Shown here: one piece after another, positions 46,056 to 55,124 of the stretch
Layout: every line of letters starts with the position of its first letter
Position numbering within the stretch: the first letter of the stretch is position 1
From: Streptomyces umbrinus
GTDB taxonomy: Bacteria; Actinomycetota; Actinomycetes; Streptomycetales; Streptomycetaceae
Direction: 5' to 3'
Assembly: GCF_030817415.1 (NCBI RefSeq)
Contig: NZ_JAUSZI010000002.1
Span: 10,763,501 to 10,827,500 of the forward strand
DNA length: 64,000 nt
Program-made: the position numbers and the translations under genes
Notes under the pieces: generated by a model
Databases searched by the model: none
What the model saw: only the letters and a program-made list of their open reading frames with translations
Told to the model about the DNA's origin: nothing

Positions 46056-46975
46056 TGTGCTGCCTCCTGCTTGTTACGGGAGTTCGCGGCCCGCAGGAAG
46101 CCGAAGGACAGGACCAGCGTGACGACGGCGATGATCACCGCGGTCGCCGCCGCCGAGTGGATGTCGCCCTTGCGGAAGGCGTCCTGGTACACCTTCATCA
46201 GCGGACTCCAGGTCGTCGACACGGAGTTGGTCAGGGGTTTGAGGGTGGTCGGCTCGCTGAACACCTGGAGCGTCGCGATGATCGAGAAGAAGAAGGTCAG
46301 CACCAGCGAGGGCGCCACCATCGGGATCTTGATCCTGACCGCGATCTGCAGCGGGGTGGCCCCGTCCAGCTTCGCCGCCTCGTACACCTCGGCCGGGATG
46401 GACTGCAGCGCGGTGTAGATGACGATCATGTTGAAGCCGGTGCCGCCCCACACCGCGATGTTGGACAGCGCGAGATACAGCGGCCCGCCGTCCAGCAGGT
46501 CAGGCTGCGGCATGCCCAGTTTGTCGAGGACGAAGTAGAAGGGGCTGACGTCCGGCAGGTACAGAAAGCCCCACAGCATCGCCGCGACGACACCCGGAAT
46601 GGCGTACGGGAGGAAGATCGCGAGCCGGGTGACCGGCGCGAGGCGGACCCGGTCGGTGTCGAGCATCAGCGCGAAGAGCAGCGCGAGCCCGAGCATCACC
46701 GGCACCACGATGGCGCCGTAGCCGAGCACGCGCACGGCTCCGTCGAGCAGCTGGGAGTCGGTGAGGGAGTCGGTGTAGTTCTCCAGGCCCGCCCAGACCT
46801 CCTCGCGGGCGCCCGCGCCCAGGCCGAGGCCCTTGACCTGGACCTTGTGCAGGCTGAGCCACACCGCGTAGCCGATGGGCAGCGCGAAGAAGAGGGCGAA
46901 CAGGATCGTCGCGGGGAGGAGGAAGGCATACGGGGCCCCCTTGACCCCGTACGACTTCCGGCGTGCGCTCGTCAC
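46052..46975 (-). CDS. Carbohydrate ABC permease (MalF-type)
   Basis: 307 residues from the GTG at 46975 (GTGA overlap with the binding-protein stop). It starts with a short cytoplasmic tail and a first helix YAFLLPATILFALFFALPIG. The EAA motif is VYEAAKLDGATPLQIAVRIK followed by IPMVAPSL. No ATPase gene is present in the locus; Streptomyces sugar importers usually share MsiK, encoded elsewhere. Confidence 0.94.
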   Translation of the reverse strand: MTSARRKSYGVKGAPYAFLLPATILFALFFALPIGYAVWLSLHKVQVKGLGLGAGAREEVWAGLENYTDSLTDSQLLDGAVRVLGYGAIVVPVMLGLALLFALMLDTDRVRLAPVTRLAIFLPYAIPGVVAAMLWGFLYLPDVSPFYFVLDKLGMPQPDLLDGGPLYLALSNIAVWGGTGFNMIVIYTALQSIPAEVYEAAKLDGATPLQIAVRIKIPMVAPSLVLTFFFSIIATLQVFSEPTTLKPLTNSVSTTWSPLMKVYQDAFRKGDIHSAAATAVIIAVVTLVLSFGFLRAANSRNKQEAAQ

Positions 46976-48294
46976 TCCGCGACCTCGAAGCCCTGCTTCT
47001 TGAGGTCGGCGACGGTCTCGCCCTGCATCGTCTTCAGGGCGGCGCCGAAGTCCGACTTGTTCTTGGCGGCGGAACCGAACGCGTCGTTGAACGTGGTGTA
47101 CGCGACGTTCACGTTCGGGCCCCACGCGGAGGGAGCCGTGGTCTTCGCGATGTCGGCGGCCTGGGTGTAGAAGTCCGTCTGGTTCGAGAAGAAGGCCGGC
47201 GGCTCGGTGAACGCGTCACTGGTCTGCGCGGTCGTGGCGGCCGGGTAGATGCCGCCTTCCTTCGCGAGCGCGGTCAGCGCCTTCGGGTCCGTGTTCAGCC
47301 AGGCGGCGAACTTCGCGGCGGCGGACTTGTGCTTGGAGTCCGTGGTGACGGCCGTGGACGAACCGCCCCAGCTCCCCGTGACGCTGTCGCCCTGCGACCA
47401 CTGCGGCAGCGGAGCCATCGCCCACTTGCCCTTGGTGTCGGGGGCGGCGGTGGTCAGGGTGCCGGGTGCCCAGACCGCGCTGACCCAGGCGATCTGCTTG
47501 CCGGTGTTGAGCGCCTTGTTCCAGGCCGGGGTGTACATCGGCTGGTTGTCGATCGCGCCCTCCTTGACGAGGCCGCCCCAGAAGTCGGCGACCTTCTGCG
47601 TCGCCGCGTCGTCGATGCCGACCTTCCACTTCTGGCCCTCTGTCGTCCACCACTTGGCGCCCGCCTGCTGGGCGAGACCCGCGAAGAGACCGGAGTCGTT
47701 GGCGGAGAAGGTGGTCAGGTCCGTCTCCGGCGACTTCTTCTTCAGCGCGCGGGCCGTCTCGGCGAACTGGTCCCAGGTCTGCGGGACTTCGAGGCCGTAC
47801 TTCTTGAACAGGTCCTGGCGGTAGTAGAACATCATCGGCCCGGAGTCCTGCGGGATCGCGTACACCGCGTCCGAGCCCAGCGTCGTCTGCTGCCAGACGC
47901 CGTCGGCGAACTTGTCCTTCACGCCGTCGACGTCGCCGGCTATGTCGGCGAGCGCGTCATTGCTGACCAGCGTCGGCAGGGCCTGGTACTCGGCCTGGAC
48001 CAGGTCCGGGGCCTTCTTGGCCTTGTGCGCGGTGAGGATCTTGGTGACCAGCGTGTCGCCGGACGCCTGCTTCTTGACCGTGACCGTGATCCGGTCCTTC
48101 TTGCCCTGGCCCTTGTTCCACAGGTCGGCGACCTTGTCCATGCCCGGTGTCCAGGACCAGTACGTCAGCGAGACCGGGCCCGAGTCGGCCTCGCTGTCGT
48201 TGTCGTCCGAGGAGCCGCAGGCGGCAAGTGCGGTGGCGCCGAGCGTGACGGCGACCGAGATGGTCACGAGGCGACGCAGCTTCGTGTGTGGCAT
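46972..48294 (-). CDS. Carbohydrate ABC substrate-binding lipoprotein
   Basis: 440 residues from the ATG at 48294. The signal peptide ends in the lipobox ATALAACG. The mature protein is a CUT1 sugar-binding protein (LTYWSWTPGMDKVADLWNKG; KKAPDLVQAEYQALPTLVS; IPQDSGPMMFYYRQDLFKKY). It probably captures galacto-oligosaccharides released by the secreted GH53 enzyme. It leads the minus-strand operon with two permeases and LacI. A 311-bp gap with several inverted repeats separates it from the GH42 gene. Confidence 0.94.
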   Translation of the reverse strand: MPHTKLRRLVTISVAVTLGATALAACGSSDDNDSEADSGPVSLTYWSWTPGMDKVADLWNKGQGKKDRITVTVKKQASGDTLVTKILTAHKAKKAPDLVQAEYQALPTLVSNDALADIAGDVDGVKDKFADGVWQQTTLGSDAVYAIPQDSGPMMFYYRQDLFKKYGLEVPQTWDQFAETARALKKKSPETDLTTFSANDSGLFAGLAQQAGAKWWTTEGQKWKVGIDDAATQKVADFWGGLVKEGAIDNQPMYTPAWNKALNTGKQIAWVSAVWAPGTLTTAAPDTKGKWAMAPLPQWSQGDSVTGSWGGSSTAVTTDSKHKSAAAKFAAWLNTDPKALTALAKEGGIYPAATTAQTSDAFTEPPAFFSNQTDFYTQAADIAKTTAPSAWGPNVNVAYTTFNDAFGSAAKNKSDFGAALKTMQGETVADLKKQGFEVAE

Positions 48295-48605
48295 GGATCT
48301 ATCTCCCTGACCGTGGTCTCCGCCTGCTGCGGAGGCCTGCCCCTTTTTTCCTGTGCGGCTCGCCTCCGGGGCGCTTCAGCCGGTGTCGAGAGCACGACCG
48401 TGCTCAGCCCTTCGGGCCTCCGCGCGCTCGCGCCCTCGACACCGGCTCGCCCCTCCGGCTCGCCCGTGCTGCTTCTGTGAGCGTTCACAGTAGAGAAACA
48501 TCCAGGACACTTGTCAATGGTTGTTGCTGTGCGGTTATGTTGGCCCCGCGCCGCTGGCGCTGTGTGTGCACGTTCCCAAATGATCGATCGACCGGGAGAC
48601 AATCC
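48295..48605. promoter_or_regulatory. Divergent control region of the galactan locus
   Basis: This 311-bp gap separates the importer operon from the GH42 gene. It contains a near-perfect 16-bp palindrome (48475-48490), a large imperfect stem built from CCGGTGTCGAG (48380-48390) and CTCGACACCGG (48435-48445), and inside it a small GAGCAC/GTGCTC hairpin. The big stem is on the importer side and could shape its leader RNA. The GH42 gene has the ribosome site GGGAGA. Confidence 0.7.
48475..48490. promoter_or_regulatory. Candidate LacI operator CTGTGAGCGTTCACAG
   Basis: A 16-bp palindrome with one mismatched central pair. Its core is similar in form to the 14-bp palindromes bound by Streptomyces LacI regulators such as CebR. 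It lies between the importer operon and the GH42 gene, so one site could control both. No second copy was noticed before the GH53 gene, although I did not search exhaustively. Confidence 0.6.
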
Positions 48606-50627
48606 ATGCCGGAGACCACCCCCAAGGGCCTCTCGAGGCTCGCCTTCGGTGGGGACTACAACCCCGAGCAGTGGCCGGAAACCGTCTGGCCCGAGGACGT
48701 CCGGCTGATGCGCGAGGCCGGCGTCACGATGGTCAGCGTCGGGATCTTCTCCTGGGCGCTGCTGGAGCCAGAGCCCGGGAACCACGACTTCGGCTGGCTC
48801 GACCGGCTCCTCGACCTGCTCCACGAGAACGGGATACGCGCCGACCTCGGTACGCCGACGGTGGCGCCGCCCGCCTGGTTCTACCGCGAGCACCCCGAAG
48901 CCCTGCCCGTGGCCGCCGACGGCACCCGCTACGAGTTCGGCTCGCGCGGCGCCATCTGCCACAGCAACACTCACTACCGCTCGGCCGCCGCGGACATCAC
49001 CACCACGCTCGCCACCCGGTACGCCGAGCACCCCGCGCTCGCCATGTGGCACGTCCACAACGAATACGGCGTCCCCGTCTCGGCCTGCTACTGCGAGAGC
49101 TGCGCCGCCCACTTCCGCCGCTGGCTCGCCAGGACGTACGGCACGGTCGACGCCGTAAACGAGGCCTGGGGCACGGCCTTCTGGGGCCAGCGGTACGCGG
49201 ACCTCGACCAGATCAACCCGCCCCGGGCGACCCCGACGGTCGGCAACCCGGCCCAGGCGCTCGACTACAAGCGGTTCGCCGACGACACGATGCGCGAGAA
49301 CTTCGTAGCCGAGCGGGACATCCTGCACCGCCTCGCGCCCGGCATCCCCGTCACCACCAACTTCATGACCGCCCTCAGCCAGTGCGACTCCGTCGACTAC
49401 TGGGCCTGGGGTCGCGAGGTCGACCTCGTCACCAACGACCACTACCTGATCACCGACGGCCGCCGTACGCATGTGAACCTCGCGATGGCCGCCGACCTCA
49501 CCCGCTCCGTCGCCGGCGGCGCCCCCTGGCTGCTGCTCGAACACTCCACCTCGGGCGTCAACTGGCAGACCCGCAACCCCGCCAAGGCTCCCGGCCAGAT
49601 GGCCCGCAACTCCCTCGCCCATGTGGCCCGCGGCTCCGACGGCGCGATGTTCTTCCAGTGGCGGCAGTCACGGCGCGGCGCGGAGAAGTTCCACTCGGCG
49701 ATGCTGCCGCACGCGGGCACGGACTCGCGCGTGTGGCGCGAGGTCGTCGAACTCGGCGCGTCCGTCGACTCGTTGAGTACGATCCGCGGCACCCGCACCC
49801 AGGCCGACGCCGCCGTCCTGTGGGACTGGCACTCCTGGTGGGCGCAGAACCTCCAGTGGCGCCCCAGCGAGGACCACGACCCGCGCGAGCGCGCCGACGC
49901 CTTCTACGAAGCCCTCTACGACCGCCACCTCACCGTCGACTTCGCCCACCCCGAAGCCGACTTGTCGGCCTATCCTCTTGTCGTCGTACCGGCCCTCTAC
50001 CTGATGACCGAGGCCGCCGGACAGAACCTCACGGAGTACGTCGAGAACGGCGGCACCCTCGTCGTCTCGTACTTCTCCGGCATCGTCGACGAGCACGACG
50101 CCGTGCACGACGGCCCCTACCCCGGCCCGCTGCGGGACGTACTCGGCCTGACCGTCGAGGAGTTCTCGCCGCTGCTCGCCGGCGACCAGGTCCGCATCAC
50201 CGGACCCGACGGATCCGAACTCGCCGGGGACGTCTGGACCGAGTTCGTCGTGCCGCGCGGTGCCGAGACCGTCTGGACGTACGCCGACGGACTCACCGAG
50301 GGGCATCCGGCCGTCACCCGTCACCGGCTCGGTGAGGGGTCCGCCTGGTACGTGTCCACGCGGCTCGGAGCCCAGGGGCTCGACGCGCTTGTCGGCCGGG
50401 CCGCCGATGACGCGCGGATCGCGCCCCGTGCCGATCTGCCTCGGGATGTCGAAGTGGTGCGACGGGTGGGGGAGTCGGGGGCGTTCCTGTTCGTGATCAA
50501 CCACTCCGGTGTCGATGCGAAGGTTGCGCTGGAGGCGCACGGTACTGAGCTGCTCACCGGTGAACGGGCGGCGGGGCGGCTCGCGGTGCCCGCGGGGGGC
50601 GTCCGGGTTGTGCGCCTCGACGATTGA
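48606..50627 (+). CDS. Beta-galactosidase, GH42
   Basis: 673 residues from the ATG at 48606 behind GGGAGA. No signal peptide, so cytoplasmic. The acid/base Glu153 is in WHVHNEYG and the nucleophile Glu312 in LLLEHSTSGVNW. Structural Zn Cys are found in AICHSN and the ACYCESC cluster (about 118 and 161-166). Trimerisation and C-terminal beta domains follow. It should hydrolyse imported galactobiose or other beta-galactosides to galactose. With the GH53 enzyme downstream it completes galactan breakdown. Confidence 0.95.
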   Translation: MPETTPKGLSRLAFGGDYNPEQWPETVWPEDVRLMREAGVTMVSVGIFSWALLEPEPGNHDFGWLDRLLDLLHENGIRADLGTPTVAPPAWFYREHPEALPVAADGTRYEFGSRGAICHSNTHYRSAAADITTTLATRYAEHPALAMWHVHNEYGVPVSACYCESCAAHFRRWLARTYGTVDAVNEAWGTAFWGQRYADLDQINPPRATPTVGNPAQALDYKRFADDTMRENFVAERDILHRLAPGIPVTTNFMTALSQCDSVDYWAWGREVDLVTNDHYLITDGRRTHVNLAMAADLTRSVAGGAPWLLLEHSTSGVNWQTRNPAKAPGQMARNSLAHVARGSDGAMFFQWRQSRRGAEKFHSAMLPHAGTDSRVWREVVELGASVDSLSTIRGTRTQADAAVLWDWHSWWAQNLQWRPSEDHDPRERADAFYEALYDRHLTVDFAHPEADLSAYPLVVVPALYLMTEAAGQNLTEYVENGGTLVVSYFSGIVDEHDAVHDGPYPGPLRDVLGLTVEEFSPLLAGDQVRITGPDGSELAGDVWTEFVVPRGAETVWTYADGLTEGHPAVTRHRLGEGSAWYVSTRLGAQGLDALVGRAADDARIAPRADLPRDVEVVRRVGESGAFLFVINHSGVDAKVALEAHGTELLTGERAAGRLAVPAGGVRVVRLDD

Positions 50628-50641
50628 TCGGCCCATTGTTT

Positions 50642-50856
50642 TCGCCCCCGCCGCCCCTACCCATTCCCGTCACTACTCGGGGGCCAGCCCCCGAACCCCC
50701 GCTCCTCAAACGCCGGAGGGGCTGAAGAGTTCGCAGCCCGGGCCGACACACTCAGCCCGTCCGGCGTTTGAGGACGAGGCCGTTCAGGCCGATAGCGGGG
50801 GTCTGGGGGCGGAGCCCCCAGAAGGGACGGGAACGGGTAGGGGCGGCGGGGGGCGA
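50642..50856. repeat. Large imperfect palindrome between GH42 and GH53 genes
   Basis: The left arm (50642-50716) and right arm (50761-50856) are inverted copies. Sub-blocks include an outer 30-bp match, the perfect hairpins CGGGGGC/GCCCCCG and CTGGGGGC/GCCCCCAG, and CTCAAACGCCGG (50705-50716) against CCGGCGTTTGAG (50761-50772). The right arm has about 20 extra bases (near 50773-50795). It can terminate in both directions or form a cruciform. There is no gene inside. Confidence 0.85.
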
Positions 50857-50936
50857 AGAACCCCACGCCCACCCCCCCCTCAGCCCCCTCCGGGGCAAAC
50901 ATCCACATCATCACGTCGAAGGGACGACGGACGACG

Positions 50937-52505
50937 ATGTTCCATCCCAGACGCACACTCAGGGCCCTGCTGCTACCGCTGGCAGCCGGCCTGGCCCTCA
51001 CCGCCCTGCCCGCGCAGAGCGCCCACGCCGCAAGCACTCTCACCAACGCGGGCTTCGAGTCGAACGGCACAGGCACCACGACCCCGACCGGCTGGTCGAC
51101 CTACTCCGCGGGAGGCCAGACCGCGGCCTCCTTCACGGAGGCAGGCGGCCACGGCGGCAGCTACCGCCTGACGCACTACTCGGCCTCGGCCTACAAGGTG
51201 GAGACGTACCAGTACCTCTCGGGCCTCACCAACGGCAACTACAAGCTCACCGCCTGGGTGCGCTCGGGCGGCGGCCAGAACTCCGCCTACCTCGCACTGA
51301 AGAACTGCGGCGGTGCGGAACAGCGCACCGACATCCCGGTCTCGTCCAGCGGCTGGATACGGATCGTCACCCCCGTCGCCGTGACGAACAACCAGTGCAC
51401 GATCAGCATCAACTCCGATGCGAAGGCGGGCAACTGGATCAACGTCGACGACCTGACCTTCACCTCCGGCACGGCGGGCCTGCCCATCAAGGGCTCCGAC
51501 GTGTCGTCGCTCGCCAAGAGCGAGGCCAAGGGCGGCGTCTACAAGTACAGCTCAGGCGCGACCGGTGACGCGCTCGCCATCCTCAAGTCCGCCGGGCAGA
51601 ACTACGCCCGCCTCAAGGTGTGGGTGAACCCCGCCGACGGCTACAACAACAAGACACGCGTGCTGGCGACGGCCAAGCGGGTCAAGGCGCAGGGCATGAA
51701 GCTCCTCGTCGACTTCCACTACTCGGACACCTGGGCCGACCCGGGCGCGCAGTCCAAGCCCGCCGCCTGGGCCGGACACTCGTACAGCCAGCTGAAGACC
51801 GACGTCTACAACCACACGTACGACGTGCTGAACGCGCTGAAGGCGCAGGGCACCACGGCCGACATGGTGCAGGTCGGCAACGAGATCAACGGCGGCATGC
51901 TCTGGAACGAGGGTTCCACCTCGAACTGGTCGCAGCTCGCCGGGCTGCTCAACTCCGGCTACGACGCGGTCAAGGCGGTCAACTCCGGCACGACCGTGGC
52001 CCTGCACCTCGCCAAGGGCGGCGATCTGGCGGGCACCCGCTGGTGGTTCGACAGCGCGGTCTCCAACGGCGTGAAGTTCGACGTCATCGGGCTGTCCTAC
52101 TACGGCTACTGGCACGGCACGCTCGCCGACTTCCAGACGACCCTGGACGACGCGGCGACCCGCTACGGCAAGCCGGTGTACCTCGCCGAGACGGCCTACC
52201 CCTTCCGCCTCGACAGCAAGGACTCGCACGAGAACATCATCGACCTCAGCAGCGAGCTGGTGTCCGGCTACCCGGCCTCCACGGCCGGTCAGACGCAGTG
52301 GATGAAGGACGTGGCGAGCATCGTGGAGGCCGTACCGAACGGTCGCGGCCTCGGCATCTTCTACTGGGAGTCCACCTGGACCGCGGTCACCGGCAACGGC
52401 TGGGACCCGACCGACCCCTCCTCCGGCAACGGCTGGGAGAACCAGGCCCTGTTCGGCTACGACGACAGGGCGCTGCCGGCGATGGCGTGGTTCAGCCACC
52501 GGTGA
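50937..52505 (+). CDS. Secreted arabinogalactan endo-beta-1,4-galactanase, GH53
   Basis: 522 residues, ATG at 50937. Signal peptide about 1-31 (LLLPLAAGLALTALPAQSAHA). Residues about 32-180 form a carbohydrate-binding-like beta-sandwich (SNGTGTTTPTGWSTYSAGGQ) with two Cys (124, 154). The catalytic GH53 barrel follows (about 181-522). Glu316 in VQVGNEINGG is the acid/base, and Glu418 in YLAETAYPF the nucleophile. It cuts beta-1,4-galactan of type I arabinogalactan outside the cell, feeding the ABC importer. Confidence 0.95.
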   Translation: MFHPRRTLRALLLPLAAGLALTALPAQSAHAASTLTNAGFESNGTGTTTPTGWSTYSAGGQTAASFTEAGGHGGSYRLTHYSASAYKVETYQYLSGLTNGNYKLTAWVRSGGGQNSAYLALKNCGGAEQRTDIPVSSSGWIRIVTPVAVTNNQCTISINSDAKAGNWINVDDLTFTSGTAGLPIKGSDVSSLAKSEAKGGVYKYSSGATGDALAILKSAGQNYARLKVWVNPADGYNNKTRVLATAKRVKAQGMKLLVDFHYSDTWADPGAQSKPAAWAGHSYSQLKTDVYNHTYDVLNALKAQGTTADMVQVGNEINGGMLWNEGSTSNWSQLAGLLNSGYDAVKAVNSGTTVALHLAKGGDLAGTRWWFDSAVSNGVKFDVIGLSYYGYWHGTLADFQTTLDDAATRYGKPVYLAETAYPFRLDSKDSHENIIDLSSELVSGYPASTAGQTQWMKDVASIVEAVPNGRGLGIFYWESTWTAVTGNGWDPTDPSSGNGWENQALFGYDDRALPAMAWFSHR

Positions 52506-52519
52506 CGGTCTGAAGTCGT

Positions 52520-52565
52520 GGTGAGGGGGTGGTGGAAGCGGTCCCGCTTCCACCACCCCCTCACC
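52520..52565. terminator. Very strong 21-bp perfect hairpin terminator
   Basis: The arms 52520-52540 and 52545-52565 are perfectly complementary, with the tetraloop GTCC. It lies 14 bp past the GH53 stop and just before the convergent AMP-ligase gene end at 52576, so it serves both. Confidence 0.92.
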
Positions 52566-52575
52566 GCTCGCGGCC

Positions 52576-54087
52576 TCACTCCCGCCAGAACGGCTCCCGC
52601 AGCTTGAACTTCTGCAGCTTCCCCGTCGCCGTGCGCGGCAGCGACTCCACGAAGTCGACCCGCTTGGGCGTCTTGAAACCGGCCAGCCGTGTACGGCAGT
52701 GCGCGATCAACTCCTCGGCGGTGACGCCCGATCCGTCCGTCACGACGAGCGCGGTCACCAACTCACCCCACTTGGCGTCCGGGATCCCGATGACCGCGAC
52801 CTCGCGTACGGCCTGATGCGAGGTGATCACGTCCTCCACCTCGATCGACGAGACGTTCTCGCCGCCCGAGATGATGACGTCCTTCTTGCGGTCGGAGATC
52901 ACCAAGTAGCCCTTGTCGTCGAGGTATCCGCCGTCCCCGGTGTGGAACCAGCCGCCCGCCTGCGCCTTCGCGGTCTCCTCGGGCTGGTCCCAGTAGCCGT
53001 CCAGGTTGTGGTTCGACGCGGTCAGCACCTCACCGTCGACGTCCACATCGACGCGTACGCCGAGCGCGGGCACCCCCGCCCGCCCGAGCCGCCGCGCACG
53101 ATCGGTGGGCTCCAGGTCGTCCCACTCCTCGCGCCCGCGGTTGACCGTGACGAGCGGTGAGGTCTCGGTCAGCCCGTAGATCTGGATGAACTCCCAGCCC
53201 AGCTCGCCCATCACCCGCTCGATCGTGCGGGTCGGTGGCGGCGCGCCCGCGCAGACGATACGGACCCGGTCGCGGCCGGGGATCTCGCCCTCCCAGTCGG
53301 CGGCCGCGTCGAGCACGGCGTTCAGGACGGCGGGCGCCGCGCACATCAGGGTGACGCCGTGCCGCTCGACGCGCCGCAGGATCTCGGCGCCGTCGATCTG
53401 ACGGAGCACGATGTGCCGGCCGCCGACGCCCGTGACGCCGTACGGCATGCCCCAGCCGTTCGCGTGGAACATCGGGAGCGTGTGCAGGTAGACGTCACGG
53501 TCGCTGATCGTGGTGTGCAGCCCGAACACGGTCGAGTTGAGCCACAGATTGCGGTGCGTGAGCTGAACTCCCTTGGGGCGGGCGGTCGTTCCGGACGTGT
53601 AGTTGACGCTGGCCGTCGCGCTCTCGTCCGGTGCGGCCCAGTCCCGCGGTTCCGTGTCGCGCAGGAAGAGGTCCTCGTCGTCGCCGAGGACGAACTTGTG
53701 CTTGACGTCGAGCGTGTCGAGCACGTCCGCGCAGGACGCGTCCGCGTAGACGACCGAGGCGCCGGAGTGCCGGACGATGTAGTCGATCTCCGGCTGGGTC
53801 AGCCGGAAGTTCACCGGCACCAGGACGCGCCCCCAGCCGGAGACGCCGAAGAACGAGGTGAGCAGCCGCGCCGAGTTCTGCGAGATCACCGCGACCCTGC
53901 CGCCCACGGGTACGTCCAGTTGGTCGAGCTTGGCGGCCTGGGCGCGGGCGAGTGCCGCCAGCTCCCGGTAGGTGGGTTCGCCGAGGCTCGGCCCCGGCTG
54001 CTCCGGTTCGTCGACGACGGCGACGCGGTCCGGATAGACGTGGGCCGCACGGTCGAGGAAGTCACGGACGGTCAGCGGGTAGTACAC
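52576..54087 (-). CDS. Acyl-CoA synthetase (AMP-dependent ligase)
   Basis: 503 residues from the GTG at 54087, chosen because GGAGG lies 10 bp upstream. ANL motifs are present: P-loop NYTSGTTARPKGVQLTH, core YGLTETSPLVTVN, GWFHTGDGGYLDDKGYL, ISDRKKDVIISGGENVSS and C-terminal TATGKLQKF. It resembles medium- or long-chain acyl-CoA ligases of the FadD type. The substrate is unknown. It is monocistronic and divergent from the NTF2-like gene. Confidence 0.9.
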   Translation of the reverse strand: MYYPLTVRDFLDRAAHVYPDRVAVVDEPEQPGPSLGEPTYRELAALARAQAAKLDQLDVPVGGRVAVISQNSARLLTSFFGVSGWGRVLVPVNFRLTQPEIDYIVRHSGASVVYADASCADVLDTLDVKHKFVLGDDEDLFLRDTEPRDWAAPDESATASVNYTSGTTARPKGVQLTHRNLWLNSTVFGLHTTISDRDVYLHTLPMFHANGWGMPYGVTGVGGRHIVLRQIDGAEILRRVERHGVTLMCAAPAVLNAVLDAAADWEGEIPGRDRVRIVCAGAPPPTRTIERVMGELGWEFIQIYGLTETSPLVTVNRGREEWDDLEPTDRARRLGRAGVPALGVRVDVDVDGEVLTASNHNLDGYWDQPEETAKAQAGGWFHTGDGGYLDDKGYLVISDRKKDVIISGGENVSSIEVEDVITSHQAVREVAVIGIPDAKWGELVTALVVTDGSGVTAEELIAHCRTRLAGFKTPKRVDFVESLPRTATGKLQKFKLREPFWRE

Positions 54088-54171
54088 GACAGCACCTCCG
54101 GGGTCGGTGATGCATACGTACCTACCCCGGCGTTGCGCAATGCCACCAGCGGCCACTACTGTCCAAAGTGG

Positions 54172-54183
54172 CTAATCAATTAG
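54172..54183. promoter_or_regulatory. CTAATCAATTAG palindrome
   Basis: Inverted CTAAT/ATTAG arms with a 2-bp spacer, an AT-rich site in a GC-rich genome, 18 bp before the ATG at 54202. It lies in the divergent gap between the acyl-CoA ligase and NTF2-like genes. It could bind a TetR or MarR-type regulator, or include part of the -10 element. Confidence 0.45.
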
Positions 54184-54201
54184 TTACCTAAGAGGTGGCA
54201 G

Positions 54202-54597
54202 ATGAATCCCTTCCGCAAGGCGGTGGAGGACGGCGACCACGCGGCCGTCGTCGGCCTGCTCGCCGAGGACGTCGTGTTCACCAGCCCCGTGGTGTTCAAG
54301 CCGTACGCCGGAAAGCCGATCACCGCGGCGATCCTGGGCGCGGTCATCGAGGTCTTCGAGGACTTCCACTACATCCGCGAGATCGAGAACCCGGACGGCC
54401 GGGACGTCGTCCTCGTCTTCGAGGCACGGGTGGGCGACCGCGCACTCCAGGGCTGCGACATCCTGCACTTCGACGAGGACGGCCACGTCGACGAGCTCAC
54501 CGTCATGGTCCGCCCGCTGTCGGCGGCCCAGGCACTCCAGGCCGCGATGGCGGCCCGGTTCGAGTCCGTCGAGAAGCAGGCGTCGGGCGCGTCCTGA
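54202..54597 (+). CDS. NTF2/SnoaL-like small alpha+beta protein
   Basis: 131 residues, ATG at 54202 with GAGGTGG upstream. Typical NTF2-like features: an N-terminal helix [20 protein letters not shown], the strand [15 protein letters not shown], and a final sheet ([17 protein letters not shown]). The fold is used by many enzymes and binding proteins; no catalytic pair is obvious. It is likely monocistronic. Confidence 0.85.
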   Translation: MNPFRKAVEDGDHAAVVGLLAEDVVFTSPVVFKPYAGKPITAAILGAVIEVFEDFHYIREIENPDGRDVVLVFEARVGDRALQGCDILHFDEDGHVDELTVMVRPLSAAQALQAAMAARFESVEKQASGAS

Positions 54598-54647
54598 CCA
54601 GCCGGGGTTTAGCCTGATCTCCTGCCACGACCAGGAGACGTACGCCC

Positions 54648-55124
54648 ATGACCACCCCCCATTCCGACACGGTGGACGAACCGGCGGAACTCCGCGCGCC
54701 CGCCCGGCGGCCCTCGGTCTGGCGGGGGCAGGGGCCGGCCGTGGTGGCGGTCTCGGTGGGCGGCGCGATCGGCGCCTCGGCGCGCTACGGGGCCTCGCTC
54801 CTGTGGCCCACGCACACGGGCGGCTTCCCGTGGACCACGTTCTGGGTCAACGTCGTCGGATGTTTCGTGATCGGCGTCTTCATGGTCGTGATCACCGAGG
54901 TGTGGGCGGCCCACCGGCTGGTACGACCGTTCTTCGGCACCGGAGTGCTCGGCGGCTTCACCACCTTCTCGACGTACGCCGTCGACATCCAGAGACTGGT
55001 CGACACGGGCCATCCCCGCACCGGCCTCGCCTACCTCGCCGCGACCCTGGTGGCGGCGCTCGCGGCGGTCTGGCTCGCGGTGACGGCCGTGCGGCGGGTC
55101 CTGGCGTGGCGGCGGCGCCGATGA
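54648..55124 (+). CDS. crcB: Fluoride exporter CrcB/Fluc, subunit 1
   Basis: 158 residues, ATG at 54648. Four helices. Family motifs are [37 protein letters not shown] and the TM3 break [18 protein letters not shown], including the Phe/Ser/Thr track used by Fluc channels. It works as a dimer to export F-. Its stop overlaps the DUF190 start (ATGA). It has a longer soluble N-terminus (about 25 residues) than subunit 2. Confidence 0.95.
   Translation: MTTPHSDTVDEPAELRAPARRPSVWRGQGPAVVAVSVGGAIGASARYGASLLWPTHTGGFPWTTFWVNVVGCFVIGVFMVVITEVWAAHRLVRPFFGTGVLGGFTTFSTYAVDIQRLVDTGHPRTGLAYLAATLVAALAAVWLAVTAVRRVLAWRRRR

Noticed and set aside
54598..54647. Possible fluoride riboswitch before crcB
   Set aside because: Only 50 bp separate the genes, and the crcB-motif pseudoknot elements are absent. 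A small CTCCTG/CAGGAG hairpin is all that is visible.
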